This document shows positions 19,897-29,015 of a DNA stretch of 64,000 nucleotides, piece by piece. Source of the stretch: Chromatiaceae bacterium (lineage in GTDB: Bacteria > Pseudomonadota > Gammaproteobacteria > Chromatiales > Chromatiaceae); contig JACKMX010000006.1 of assembly GCA_024235175.1 (NCBI GenBank), positions 238,501 through 302,500 of the forward strand, read 5' to 3'. How positions within the stretch are numbered: position 1 is the stretch's first letter; the number at the start of each line of letters is the position of its first letter. The notes below the pieces were generated by a model. That model made no database searches, had not been told where the DNA came from, and saw only the letters and a program-made list of their open reading frames with translations. The position numbers were made by a program, and so were the translations under genes.

Positions 19897-21570
19897 CTAC
19901 CCCGCCTTCTCGATCTTTCGGGTGATAACCCACTGCTGGGTTATGGAAAGAATGTTGTTGGTTACCCAATAGAGAACCAGTCCGGAAGGAAAGAAAGCGA
20001 AAAAGACCGTGAACACGAAGGGCAGTGACATCATGATCTTGGCCTGCATTGGATCCGGCGGTGCCGGATTAAGCTTCTGTTGTATGAACATGGAGATACC
20101 CATGATCAGCGGCAACACATAAAAAGGGTCTTTAATGGATAAATCTTTGATCCAGAATATCCATGGTGCCTGACGCAGTTCGACACTCTCCAGCAGAACC
20201 CAGTAGAGGGCGATGAAAACCGGAATCTGCACCACGATCGGAAGACAGCCGCCAAGCGGGTTAATCTTCTCTTTTTTGTACATCTCCATCATAGCCTGGT
20301 TGAGGCGCTGTTTGTCATCTCCGTAGCGATCTTTCAGCGCCTGTATGCGCGGTGTCATCTTGCGCATATTGGCCATAGACTTGTAGCTGGTTTCAGAGAG
20401 TTTGTAGAAGAGCAGCTTGATGATCAACGTCAGCACAATGATCGACCAGCCCCAATTACCTAACACACCGTGAATTTTTCCCAGTAACCAGAAGATCGGC
20501 TTGGCGACTACCGTCAACCATCCATAATCGACCGTCAGTTCCAGTCCTGGTGCAATCGCCTCCAGCTCATGCTGAAGTTTAGGACCCGCAACAAAACCGC
20601 TGGAGAAGATGTGGCTGCCGCCTGCTGCCAGATTGACTGAAGGGGTGTAGGCTCCAAGAACATAACGCTGACCGGGGAGGACATTGGTGTAAAAATGATC
20701 GGTCTGCTCTGTAGGCGGGACCCATGCGCCAATAAAATAGTGCTGAAGCATGGCAACCCATCCACCCTTAACTTCGAGGGAGAGCGCATTCTCCTCCATT
20801 TTTTCGAAAGAAATTTTTTCGTACTTATTCTCCTGTGTGTATATGGCTCCGCCAGTGTAGGTATAGAGGAACTGTGAACCCGCTGGTTTTTCACCCGGCA
20901 GCCCGCGCATCAATTGCCGATACTCACGGCCCGACCATGATGACTCGGTGGGATTATCCACCTGATGCTCAACCTTAACCAGGTAACTGCCCCGAGTGAA
21001 TATGAAACGCTTGGTAACACGAACACCTTTTGGACTCGTCCACAACAGCTCAACTTTGAGGCTATTTTTATCCCCCATGTTGTAGCTCTGCACTTCAGTT
21101 TGATACTGAGACTCATGAGTGGGAGCTTCCTCTTTCTCCAAACCTATAAGACCCGACTGGGCAACGAACAGATCGGGAGAGGTGGGCCGCAGCAATGTGA
21201 ACTTAGCATCCTTCTGCTCAAGGGACACCGGGTATTCGTTAAGCAGGAGCGAGAGAATAGTACCGCCCCGGGTATCAATTTCTACAGAGAAGAGATCTGT
21301 AGTGACTTCTATCTTACCAGTGATTTTCTCCACGGAATCACCGGTACCCGGTACTGCCCCGGCAAACGGGCTGCTGATGGAAGCCGGATCTGCCACCTTG
21401 GCTGAAGGAATAGAGGAAGCGGAATCTACGGGCCTACCCGGAGCGACTTCAGATTGCGTGGCTGCAGTCTCTTGCGGAGGTTTTGGGCCATAATCTTCAT
21501 TCCAGGCCTGCCAAAGCATGAGAACAATGAAGGCCAGGGTGAAAACCAATATGAGACGAAGATTATCCAT
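19897..21570 (-). CDS. yidC: Membrane protein insertase YidC
   Basis: Inserts and folds inner-membrane proteins, alone or with Sec. From the ATG at 21570 the product is 557 residues and starts MDNLRLILVFTLAFIVLMLW, the typical TM1. An upstream ATG at 21591 lies further inside rnpA and is less likely. A large periplasmic beta domain follows, then the conserved five-helix core (from about residue 345) with NPLGGCLPIVVQIPVF. The start overlaps the end of rnpA by 8 bases. Confidence 0.97.
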   Translation of the reverse strand: MDNLRLILVFTLAFIVLMLWQAWNEDYGPKPPQETAATQSEVAPGRPVDSASSIPSAKVADPASISSPFAGAVPGTGDSVEKITGKIEVTTDLFSVEIDTRGGTILSLLLNEYPVSLEQKDAKFTLLRPTSPDLFVAQSGLIGLEKEEAPTHESQYQTEVQSYNMGDKNSLKVELLWTSPKGVRVTKRFIFTRGSYLVKVEHQVDNPTESSWSGREYRQLMRGLPGEKPAGSQFLYTYTGGAIYTQENKYEKISFEKMEENALSLEVKGGWVAMLQHYFIGAWVPPTEQTDHFYTNVLPGQRYVLGAYTPSVNLAAGGSHIFSSGFVAGPKLQHELEAIAPGLELTVDYGWLTVVAKPIFWLLGKIHGVLGNWGWSIIVLTLIIKLLFYKLSETSYKSMANMRKMTPRIQALKDRYGDDKQRLNQAMMEMYKKEKINPLGGCLPIVVQIPVFIALYWVLLESVELRQAPWIFWIKDLSIKDPFYVLPLIMGISMFIQQKLNPAPPDPMQAKIMMSLPFVFTVFFAFFPSGLVLYWVTNNILSITQQWVITRKIEKAG

Positions 21571-21967
21571 GAAAAATCTCAGATCTAACAAAACGACCAG
21601 CTATATCCGTTCGAATTTTTCCAGCCACTTGCGACCAGTGCCAATCCAGGGATTCCCGGAGCCGTTTCTTATCGTGTAAAGGCAAACCTCGGCGACTCAA
21701 TACAACGATATCTATACCATTTAAACAGAACCGTTGATGACGATAGCTCTCTCTGATCACTCTTTTCACAGAATTACGGTCGACAGCCCGCTTGACATTT
21801 TTTTTTGCAATTGCCAAACCAAGTCGGCCATATTCAAGCCTGTTACAACGCCAGAGAACCGTAAAAAATTCGTCTACCGATCGATTTGGCCGTTTAAAAA
21901 TTTGGTTATATGAACCAGCATCCTGCAATCGACAGCGTTGGGGAAAGTCTGTTTTCTTTTGATTCAA
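21563..21967 (-). CDS. rnpA: Ribonuclease P protein component
   Basis: Protein cofactor of RNase P, which removes tRNA 5' leaders. The 134-residue basic protein has the RNP motif KRAVDRNSVKRVIRESYR (about 59-76) and the N-terminal FPQRCRLQDAGSYNQIF that matches the family. It is 23 bases after rpmH. Unlike many relatives, no yidD gene lies between rnpA and yidC; the two overlap. Confidence 0.96.
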   Translation of the reverse strand: MNQKKTDFPQRCRLQDAGSYNQIFKRPNRSVDEFFTVLWRCNRLEYGRLGLAIAKKNVKRAVDRNSVKRVIRESYRHQRFCLNGIDIVVLSRRGLPLHDKKRLRESLDWHWSQVAGKIRTDIAGRFVRSEIFHG

Positions 21968-21990
21968 CAGCTACCAGTGTCCTGGCAGAA

Positions 21991-22128
21991 CTATTGAGGC
22001 GTCAGACGGACTCTGCCCTTGGCGCGGCGTGCATTAATCACTTTACGTCCGCCAAGTGTTGCCATGCGGGCACGAAAGCCGTGGGTGCGAATACGCTTCA
22101 GCGTACTGGGTTGAAAAGTTCTTTTCAT
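21991..22128 (-). CDS. rpmH: 50S ribosomal protein L34
   Basis: A 45-residue, strongly basic protein found by translating the region upstream of rnpA. It starts MKRTFQPSTLKRIRTHGFRA and continues with RMATLGGRKVINARRAKGR, the L34 signature, ending RLTPQ. ATG at 22126-22128, TAG at 21991-21993. The short length is normal for L34. Confidence 0.98.
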   Translation of the reverse strand: MKRTFQPSTLKRIRTHGFRARMATLGGRKVINARRAKGRVRLTPQ

Positions 22129-22489
22129 GACTGGTTCCCAATTTATCTCTTAGGTATTCAGGTAATATCCACCGCATGCGCAGTTGAAAAAAACCCGATA
22201 AAAAAGGCGCGTAGAATACTTTGAATTCAAGCGTACTGTCAATATCGCCAGATGCTGTATAGACAGTCTGTCCAGCAACTCAAAACGCTTGACAAGGAGC
22301 GATCAGAGACAGCCGTTATTGGCTTTGATGGGGTTGACACTGCCTGTGGATAACTACATTAAACAGGGGTAGACTCTGCTGATTCCGAATGAGTAAAGCT
22401 AACCATCAGCTTGTAGCTACCCAGTCATCGACAACTAGAAACTGTACAAAAAATATTAATCCATACTAAAAATAGTCAGGAATAATCTT
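22129..22489. promoter_or_regulatory. rpmH-dnaA intergenic region with dnaA promoter and DnaA box
   Basis: This 361-bp gap holds divergent promoters. On the plus strand a TTGACA at 22334-22339 is followed within its spacer by a perfect DnaA box, TGTGGATAA (22345-22353), so DnaA may repress its own gene, as in E. coli. The matching -10 is unclear (TACATT or CATTAA). The stretch just before the dnaA start is AT-rich. It could be part of a bipartite origin together with the dnaA-dnaN gap. Confidence 0.6.
22213..22242 (-). promoter_or_regulatory. Sigma-70 promoter of rpmH-rnpA-yidC-mnmE
   Basis: Minus strand: consensus -35 TTGACA (22237-22242), 18-bp spacer and -10 TATTCT (22213-22218). The predicted start near 22206 is about 78 bases before the rpmH ATG. 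Confidence 0.75.
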
Positions 22490-23851
22490 GTGAGTCTGTG
22501 GAAAAAGTGTATGGATCGTCTGGAAGGTGAACTCTCATCACAGCAGTTCAATACCTGGATCAGACCACTTCAATCTATAGAAACACCCGACAGTATACGA
22601 TTGTTAGCACCAAACCAATTCGTACTGAACTGGGTGAAAAACCATTACCTTGGACAGATTAAGAATATTGTGAAAGATCTTTCCGGCACCAAATCTCCAA
22701 ATATAGTTCTTGAAATTGGAACCCGCTCAAAAAATAAAAAAGCAACCTCACCGTTGCTCCCAGAAAATTTCAATTCACAACTTCAGAACCGGCCAATATC
22801 GTATTTGGAAAGGTCTGAACAACCGATACCATGTAATCTGAACCCGGATTTTACTTTTGAAACCTTCGTCGAAGGGAAATCAAACCAGCTGGCACGTGCA
22901 GCATCAATGCAAATCGGTGAGAACCCGGGCTCCGCATACAACCCGCTTTTTATATACGGCGGAGTTGGCCTTGGAAAAACACATTTAATGCATGCCGTAG
23001 GGAACATGATCCTGTTGAACAACCCTGGATCAAGGGTTATCTACCTACACTCTGAAGGATTCGTAGCCGAAATGGTAAATGCACTGCAACACAATACCAT
23101 TGAGAACTTTAAAGCGAAATATCGTTCTGTCAATGCGCTTCTGATCGATGACGTGCAATTTTTTGGGGGAAAAGAACGTTCTCAGGAAGAGTTTTTTCAC
23201 ACCTTCAATGCGCTGTTTGAATCAAGGCAACAGATCATTCTTACCAGCGATCGTTTTCCAAAAGAGGTGACTGGGTTGGAGGAACGTCTCAAGTCTCGTT
23301 TCGGCTGGGGATTGACGGTTGCGGTGGAGCCACCGGATCTGGAAACCAGAGTGGCAATACTGAAAACCAAGGCTAAACAGCTATTCGGTGTTGAATTACC
23401 CAATGAAGTCGCATTCTTTATCGGAAAACGGGTACGTTCCAACATACGGGAACTGGAGGGCGCTTTACGCAGAATTATTGCCAATGCTCAGTTTACCGGT
23501 GGACAGATAACACCGGAGTTCGCCAAAGATTCGCTCAGGGATATGTTGGTAGCTCAAGACAAGCAAGTTACGATCGAAAATATTCAAAAGACTGTGGCTG
23601 AGTATTACAAGATACGGACGTCAGATCTTCTATCGAGTAAGCGCAGTAGAACCATAGCCAGGCCCCGACAGATTGCAATGTCATTGGCCAAAGAACTCAC
23701 CAGCCACAGTCTCCCCGAGATCGGTGAGGCATTCGGTGGCAGAGATCATACAACCGTACTCTACGCCACCAGGAAAGTAGCGGAATTGAGAGAAAGCGAT
23801 ACCAGGGTCGAAGAAGACTTTGGAAACCTGTTAAGAACCCTTACCAGTTAA
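22490..23851 (+). CDS. dnaA: Chromosomal replication initiator DnaA
   Basis: ATP-dependent origin-binding initiator. The GTG start gives 453 residues: N-terminal DnaB-binding domain I (MSLWKKCMDRLEGEL), a short linker, the AAA+ domain with Walker A GGVGLGKTH (about 156-164) and Walker B LLIDDVQFF, and C-terminal domain IV with the signature FGGRDHTTVLYA. Dyad of DnaA boxes on both sides fits an origin-proximal gene. The GTG is supported by the family N-terminus. Confidence 0.98.
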   Translation: MSLWKKCMDRLEGELSSQQFNTWIRPLQSIETPDSIRLLAPNQFVLNWVKNHYLGQIKNIVKDLSGTKSPNIVLEIGTRSKNKKATSPLLPENFNSQLQNRPISYLERSEQPIPCNLNPDFTFETFVEGKSNQLARAASMQIGENPGSAYNPLFIYGGVGLGKTHLMHAVGNMILLNNPGSRVIYLHSEGFVAEMVNALQHNTIENFKAKYRSVNALLIDDVQFFGGKERSQEEFFHTFNALFESRQQIILTSDRFPKEVTGLEERLKSRFGWGLTVAVEPPDLETRVAILKTKAKQLFGVELPNEVAFFIGKRVRSNIRELEGALRRIIANAQFTGGQITPEFAKDSLRDMLVAQDKQVTIENIQKTVAEYYKIRTSDLLSSKRSRTIARPRQIAMSLAKELTSHSLPEIGEAFGGRDHTTVLYATRKVAELRESDTRVEEDFGNLLRTLTS

Positions 23852-24072
23852 TATGTAAAACCTGTGTACGAAATTACTGTTGCGGACACTAGCTAAGTTA
23901 TACACAGAAATCTTACAGAATAAACGACTATCACCAATCGGTTATTCGGTAAGGTATAGCCATATAACCTATTGAAAAAATTAATAATTTATGGTTTATT
24001 CACAAAATGTCCCGCCTTAATAATAACAGTATATTTATCTTTCTAGATTAAATTATTTAAGAGAGCTTCGAC
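23852..24072. other. Probable oriC (dnaA-dnaN gap)
   Basis: Two DnaA boxes, TTATACACA (23898-23906) and TTATTCACA (23996-24004), lie in a gap that becomes very AT-rich from about 23960 to 24072, the kind of sequence that can serve as the unwinding element. Gene orientation switches around here. In Pseudomonas and several other gammaproteobacteria an origin is found in the rpmH-dnaA-dnaN area; the exact site here is inferred. Confidence 0.6.
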
Positions 24073-25167
24073 ATGAAGATCACCACTTCCAAAGCAGCAC
24101 TACTTGATCCACTTCAGCAGGTGGGTGGAGTTGTAGAAAGACGTCAAACATTACCAATACTCGCAAATATTCTTTTGAATATCAGAGAAAAAGCCTTGGT
24201 AATTACGGCAACTGATCTTGAAGTCGAGATGAAGACCAGTACAAAGGTCGAAGCGAGTGGGGAAGGTGATTTTACTCTTCCAGCAAGAAAACTAATAGAT
24301 ATATGCAGAGCTTTGCCAGACGAAGCAGTAATCAATATCAACATTGAAGGAGAGAGAGTAAACATTCTCTCCGGTCCAAGTAAATTTACATTGGGAACAT
24401 TACCGGCAAAAGATTATCCGGTAATCGAACCAGCAACCAGAAGCAGTAGTTTCTCAGTTTCTGAAAAGACACTAAAGTTGTTGATAGATAAAACACACTT
24501 TGCAATGGCTCATCAGGACGTGCGTTACTATCTGAACGGTATGTTATTAGAGATAAGAGAGGGGAAAATTCGTTCGGTTTCCACGGACGGTCATAGACTG
24601 GCGACCAGTGAATGTCAGATTGACAACGCCGCAGAAGTACAGGTGATTATCCCAAGGAAGGCTGTTCTGGAACTTGGAAAATTAGTATCGAACACAGACA
24701 AAGAGGTCAACGTGGATATTAGTGCGAACCATATTAGGTTTAATATGGGTAGCACTGTTTTTACATCAAAACTGGTCGATGGAAAGTTCCCGGACTATAA
24801 CCGTGTTATTCCGATGGATTCAGATAAGGTTGTTTTGGCAAATAGAGAGATTTTAAGGGATGCTTTACAGAGGACCTCAATACTTTCAAATGAAAAATAT
24901 CGTGGAATTTGTTTTAAGTTCTCAAACAATTCACTTGAACTGCTAGCACATAATCCCGAGCAGGAAGAGGCAAAGGAAGAGTTGCCTATCGACTATTCTG
25001 GAGAGAATTTAGTCATAGGTTTTAATGTCGGATATCTGATCGAAGTTTTAAATGTGTTGGAAACGGAAAATATAAGAATGATGTTGAGCGATTCAAACAG
25101 CAGTTGTCTGATACAAGATGAGAATAGCTCGGATAGTCGCTATGTGATTATGCCGATGCGGTTGTAA
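24073..25167 (+). CDS. dnaN: DNA polymerase III beta sliding clamp
   Basis: Ring-shaped processivity clamp. The 364-residue protein starts MKITTSKAALLDPLQQVGGV and ends YVIMPMRL, the conserved C-terminus at the hydrophobic partner-binding pocket. Three repeated clamp folds are expected over this length. Codon use is clearly more AT-rich than in genes outside the origin region. Confidence 0.98.
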   Translation: MKITTSKAALLDPLQQVGGVVERRQTLPILANILLNIREKALVITATDLEVEMKTSTKVEASGEGDFTLPARKLIDICRALPDEAVININIEGERVNILSGPSKFTLGTLPAKDYPVIEPATRSSSFSVSEKTLKLLIDKTHFAMAHQDVRYYLNGMLLEIREGKIRSVSTDGHRLATSECQIDNAAEVQVIIPRKAVLELGKLVSNTDKEVNVDISANHIRFNMGSTVFTSKLVDGKFPDYNRVIPMDSDKVVLANREILRDALQRTSILSNEKYRGICFKFSNNSLELLAHNPEQEEAKEELPIDYSGENLVIGFNVGYLIEVLNVLETENIRMMLSDSNSSCLIQDENSSDSRYVIMPMRL

Positions 25168-25244
25168 ATGTTAAAAATAAAATTTATTTTCGATTAACAT
25201 CACCAAGTATTAATATTCAACTCAATAAGAAAGCCTAAAATTCA

Positions 25245-26300
25245 ATGGCTTTTGATCTAATCCGGATAAATGATTTAAGAAACCTGACAAATTGTGAAAT
25301 CGCACCACATACGGGTTTAAACTTGATCAAAGGAGAAAACGGATCAGGAAAAACATCCTTGCTGGAAGCGATATACATATTGGGCAGAGGAAGATCATTT
25401 AGGGACAAACAAATTTCAAATGCCGTGCAGCGAGGAAAAAGCTCATTTACAGTGTTTGGAAAAAAAGGGTCAAAATTTAATAAATCCGCTATAGGTGTTA
25501 GTTGTTCAAAAAAAGGGACGAATTTAAGTATAGACGGAGAGAAAATTTCGAAACTTTCTCTACTGGCTAAAGAGACACCAATCCATATCGTCACCCCAAA
25601 GTCGCAAGAATTAATCGAGGATGGCTCAAGTGTTAGAAGGCGCTTTCTTGATTGGGGAGTGTTCCACGTGGAACCTTTATATCAACAATTTTCCTTTCGG
25701 TACCAAAGAGCTCTTAGTCAAAGAAACAAGTCTTTAAGAGAGAGTTGGAAAACGGCGAATATATGGAACAAAGAGCTGCATGAGTCTGGAAGTAAAATAC
25801 AAGAATATCGTGAAATATACTTTGAACGACTCAAGGAACAACTTTTAATTCAAATGGAGATGCTGGAAGTAAAATACGATCTTGAAGTTGCGTTTTATCA
25901 GGGATGGCCAAAAGAACAAACCATTAAAAAAATGCTGGATGACGGGATGGCCGGCGATAAAAATAGAAAATTTACCAGAATGGGACCACACCGTGCAGAC
26001 ATTAATTTTAAGATTAAAAGCGATAAGTTTAATAAATGGGGTTCAAGAGGTCATTTGAAACTTGTTGTATTCGCGCTTTTCTTTGCCCAAGCAAATGTAA
26101 TTAAGAGCATGACTAACAAAGAGACGATTTTACTGGTTGATGATCTTACTGCTGAATTGGATGAAAAAAATGTTGAGAGAGTGATTGCACATATGATTAA
26201 TCAAAAAAACCAAACATTTTTTACAACTACAGATTATCGACTATGTATAGAAAGAAATGTTGGAAAGATGTTTCACGTGGAACATGGGGTAGTCAGTTGA
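25245..26300 (+). CDS. recF: DNA replication and repair protein RecF
   Basis: SMC-like ATPase that helps load RecA at gaps with RecOR. The 351-residue protein has Walker A GENGSGKTS (about 28-36), GRSFR shortly after, and the Walker B region ILLVDDLTAELD near residue 295. Two parS sites (25660-25675 and 26269-26284) are embedded in the coding sequence, reading as VFHVEP and MFHVEH in the protein. Codon use is strongly AT-rich. Confidence 0.96.
   Translation: MAFDLIRINDLRNLTNCEIAPHTGLNLIKGENGSGKTSLLEAIYILGRGRSFRDKQISNAVQRGKSSFTVFGKKGSKFNKSAIGVSCSKKGTNLSIDGEKISKLSLLAKETPIHIVTPKSQELIEDGSSVRRRFLDWGVFHVEPLYQQFSFRYQRALSQRNKSLRESWKTANIWNKELHESGSKIQEYREIYFERLKEQLLIQMEMLEVKYDLEVAFYQGWPKEQTIKKMLDDGMAGDKNRKFTRMGPHRADINFKIKSDKFNKWGSRGHLKLVVFALFFAQANVIKSMTNKETILLVDDLTAELDEKNVERVIAHMINQKNQTFFTTTDYRLCIERNVGKMFHVEHGVVS
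25660..25675. promoter_or_regulatory. parS site 1 (ParB-binding, in recF)
   Basis: TGTTCCACGTGGAACC matches the 16-bp parS palindrome TGTTCCACGTGGAACA known from Pseudomonas at 15 of 16 positions. It lies inside recF, close to the origin, which is the usual place for parS. Confidence 0.88.
26269..26284. promoter_or_regulatory. parS site 2 (ParB-binding, in recF)
   Basis: TGTTTCACGTGGAACA combines the two standard half-sites (TGTTTCAC and GTGGAACA) and is a full parS match. It is 609 bp from site 1, near the end of recF and 123 bp before gyrB. Confidence 0.9.
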
Positions 26301-26407
26301 TAGCATGTATAATCCGCAACAGTGATCGCCTAACTCAAAAATATTTATATCTCTACCCAACTTAGTATTGTAAGCACTGCGTGGACTTAGACTTTTAGGA
26401 GTACTTA

Positions 26408-28813
26408 ATGAGTTACAACTCATCGAATATCAAAGTTCTTAAAGGACTTGATGCTGTAAGAAAAAGGCCTGGTATGTATATTGGAGATACCGACGATGGA
26501 ACCGGTCTTCACCATATGGTTTTCGAGGTGGTTGATAACTCTATCGATGAAGCTTTGGCTGGCTATTGTAATGAGATTAATGTAACTATTCATGATGATC
26601 AGGTGATCACAGTCTCAGATAACGGACGTGGTATACCTGTGGACTTTCACTCTGAGGAGCAGAAATCTGCCGCGGAAGTCATTATGACTGTCCTCCATGC
26701 CGGAGGAAAATTTGATGATGATTCCTATAAAGTATCAGGTGGATTGCATGGAGTGGGTGTATCCGTTGTCAACGCACTTTCCGATTATCTTAAATTGGTC
26801 ATACACCGCCAGGGTAAGTGTTACCAACAGGAGTATCACCTGGGTGAACCTTTAGCTCCCCTAAGGGAGATGGGCGATTCGGATAAGACCGGAACAGTAG
26901 TCACTTTTAAAGCCAGTGATAAAATATTTAAAAATATTGAATATCATTATGAGATTCTCGCGAAACGCCTAAGAGAACTCTCTTTTTTAAATTCCGGTAT
27001 AAAAATAGTCCTGGTCGATGAAGTTAAGGATCGCCAGGATGTATTTGAGTATGAAGGAGGCATAGCCTCTTTTGTCGAACATTTAAATCGTAAGAAGTCT
27101 CCATTACATAGCAATTTGATCGCGTTTTCCGTAGAAAAAAACGATGTTATCGTTGATCTTGCGATGCAGTGGAATGAGTCCTACCAGGAGAACATTTACT
27201 GCTTTACAAATACAATCCCTCAAAAAGATGGTGGATCTCACTTGGCGGGATTTCGAGCGGGTCTTACCAGAACACTTAATCAATACATAGATAGTGAAGG
27301 TTTGGCAAAAAAACAGACCGTCAGTACGATAGGTGATGATGCTCGTGAGGGCTTGACCGCGGTTCTTTCAGTTAAAGTGCCGGATCCCAAATTTTCATCA
27401 CAGACCAAAGACAAGCTTGTCTCCTCCGAAGTAAAAGGGATTGTAGAAGCAATTATGTCAGAGAAGCTCGGCGAGTTTCTGATGGAAAACCCAATTGATG
27501 CAAAAGCGATTGCAGGAAAAATGATTGATGCTGCGAGAGCCAGGGAAGCGGCGCGAAAAGCGAGGGAGATGACAAGAAGGAAAGGTGTTTTGGATATTGC
27601 GGGATTACCTGGAAAACTGGCCGATTGTCAGGAAAAAGATCCCGCAAAATCAGAGATTTATCTCGTGGAGGGTGATTCTGCAGGAGGCTCCGCGAAACAG
27701 GGAAGAGACAGACGCCACCAGGCGATACTGCCTCTGAAGGGCAAGATTCTTAATGTGGAGCGTGCTCGTTTCGATAAAATGATCTCTTCAGCGGAGGTGG
27801 GTACCCTTATTACAGCGCTTGGTTGTGGTATCGGCAGGGAGGAGTTCAACCCCGACAAACTTCGATATCATCGTATTATTATAATGACAGATGCCGATGT
27901 GGATGGTGCCCATATTAGGACATTATTACTTACTTTTTTTTATCGCCAGATGCCGGAACTGATTGAACGAGGGCATGTTTATATTGCGCAACCACCTTTG
28001 TACAAGATAAAAAAAGGTAAACAAGAACAATATTTAAAGGACGATCTCGATTTAAACAGGTTCCTCTTGCAGGCGGCACTGGACAATGCCCAAGTGCATG
28101 TTAATGAGGAGGCGCCCCCTTTGTCCGGAGAAGCGCTCGAAGCTATTGCATTGCAGTTCAATGCGGTGCAGGCAACCATAAAACGGCTGTCTAGAAAGTA
28201 CAACGAATTAGTATTAAATAAACTTATCTATATGCCACCAGTCGATGTTCAAACGCTCTCTGATGGTGGCAAGTTCAACGGATGGCTGCAGGAGCTGGAG
28301 GGGCGCCTCAATGTGGAAAAAAGTGCCGCTTCGCATTATAAACTTGTCAGAACTGACGCCAATGAAATCGATCCTGAAGCTATTCTGATATCTCACTGGG
28401 TTCACGGTATTAGTACCGAGTCAGTATTCGCGATCGAATTTTTCCAGACTGGAGAGTATCGAAAATTGATTGAACTGGGTTCAAAGTTGGAGGGTTTACT
28501 CGGAGAGAGTGCGTTTGTAACCCGGGGTGAAAGGAGCCAAAAAATCAATAGTTTTGAGCAAGTTCTTAACTGGCTGATGGATGAAGCCAAACGCGGCCAG
28601 CACATTCAAAGATATAAAGGCTTGGGTGAAATGAATCCTGAACAACTCTGGGAAACAACAATGGATCCAGATGTTCGGCGTCTTTTACAAGTAAGTATTG
28701 AAGATGCCATTGGAGCGGATGAGGTTTTTACTACGCTGATGGGTGATCAGGTAGATCCCAGGAGAGAATTTATAGAGAAAAATGCATTGTCAGTGGAGTA
28801 TTTGGACATTTAA
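26408..28813 (+). CDS. gyrB: DNA gyrase subunit B
   Basis: ATPase subunit of gyrase, which introduces negative supercoils. The 801-residue chain has the GHKL ATPase motifs (EVVDNSIDEALAG, GGLHGVGVSVVNAL), the TOPRIM motifs LVEGDSAGGSA and DADVDGAHIRTLLL, and the roughly 170-residue insert found in gammaproteobacterial GyrB. The start is supported by AGGAG (26398-26402) six bases upstream. Confidence 0.98.
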   Translation: MSYNSSNIKVLKGLDAVRKRPGMYIGDTDDGTGLHHMVFEVVDNSIDEALAGYCNEINVTIHDDQVITVSDNGRGIPVDFHSEEQKSAAEVIMTVLHAGGKFDDDSYKVSGGLHGVGVSVVNALSDYLKLVIHRQGKCYQQEYHLGEPLAPLREMGDSDKTGTVVTFKASDKIFKNIEYHYEILAKRLRELSFLNSGIKIVLVDEVKDRQDVFEYEGGIASFVEHLNRKKSPLHSNLIAFSVEKNDVIVDLAMQWNESYQENIYCFTNTIPQKDGGSHLAGFRAGLTRTLNQYIDSEGLAKKQTVSTIGDDAREGLTAVLSVKVPDPKFSSQTKDKLVSSEVKGIVEAIMSEKLGEFLMENPIDAKAIAGKMIDAARAREAARKAREMTRRKGVLDIAGLPGKLADCQEKDPAKSEIYLVEGDSAGGSAKQGRDRRHQAILPLKGKILNVERARFDKMISSAEVGTLITALGCGIGREEFNPDKLRYHRIIIMTDADVDGAHIRTLLLTFFYRQMPELIERGHVYIAQPPLYKIKKGKQEQYLKDDLDLNRFLLQAALDNAQVHVNEEAPPLSGEALEAIALQFNAVQATIKRLSRKYNELVLNKLIYMPPVDVQTLSDGGKFNGWLQELEGRLNVEKSAASHYKLVRTDANEIDPEAILISHWVHGISTESVFAIEFFQTGEYRKLIELGSKLEGLLGESAFVTRGERSQKINSFEQVLNWLMDEAKRGQHIQRYKGLGEMNPEQLWETTMDPDVRRLLQVSIEDAIGADEVFTTLMGDQVDPRREFIEKNALSVEYLDI

Positions 28814-28979
28814 CACAAAGGTACTCATCTTGCTTTTGACGATGGTACTCTGACAGAGTAACGATTAATCATAATCATGCATAGTGACAATCATAAGGAA
28901 TACTAAACAGCGGACGGTGGCTTTGACTCAAAGAGTTGTTGCCGCCCGAAAGTAGTAAATAATACGCAAAACAGTTTTT

Positions 28980-29009
28980 GGTCAGTTAGTACTAACTACC
29001 CTATTTTTT
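28980..29009 (+). terminator. Possible terminator after gyrB
   Basis: A nearly perfect palindrome, GGT-C-AGTTAGTACTAACT-ACC (28980-29000), is followed by six T (29004-29009). It sits just before the convergent plsC stop. The stem is AT-rich and so may be weak. The rest of the 202-bp gap holds no gene. Confidence 0.4.
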
Positions 29010-29015
29010 GCTTAT

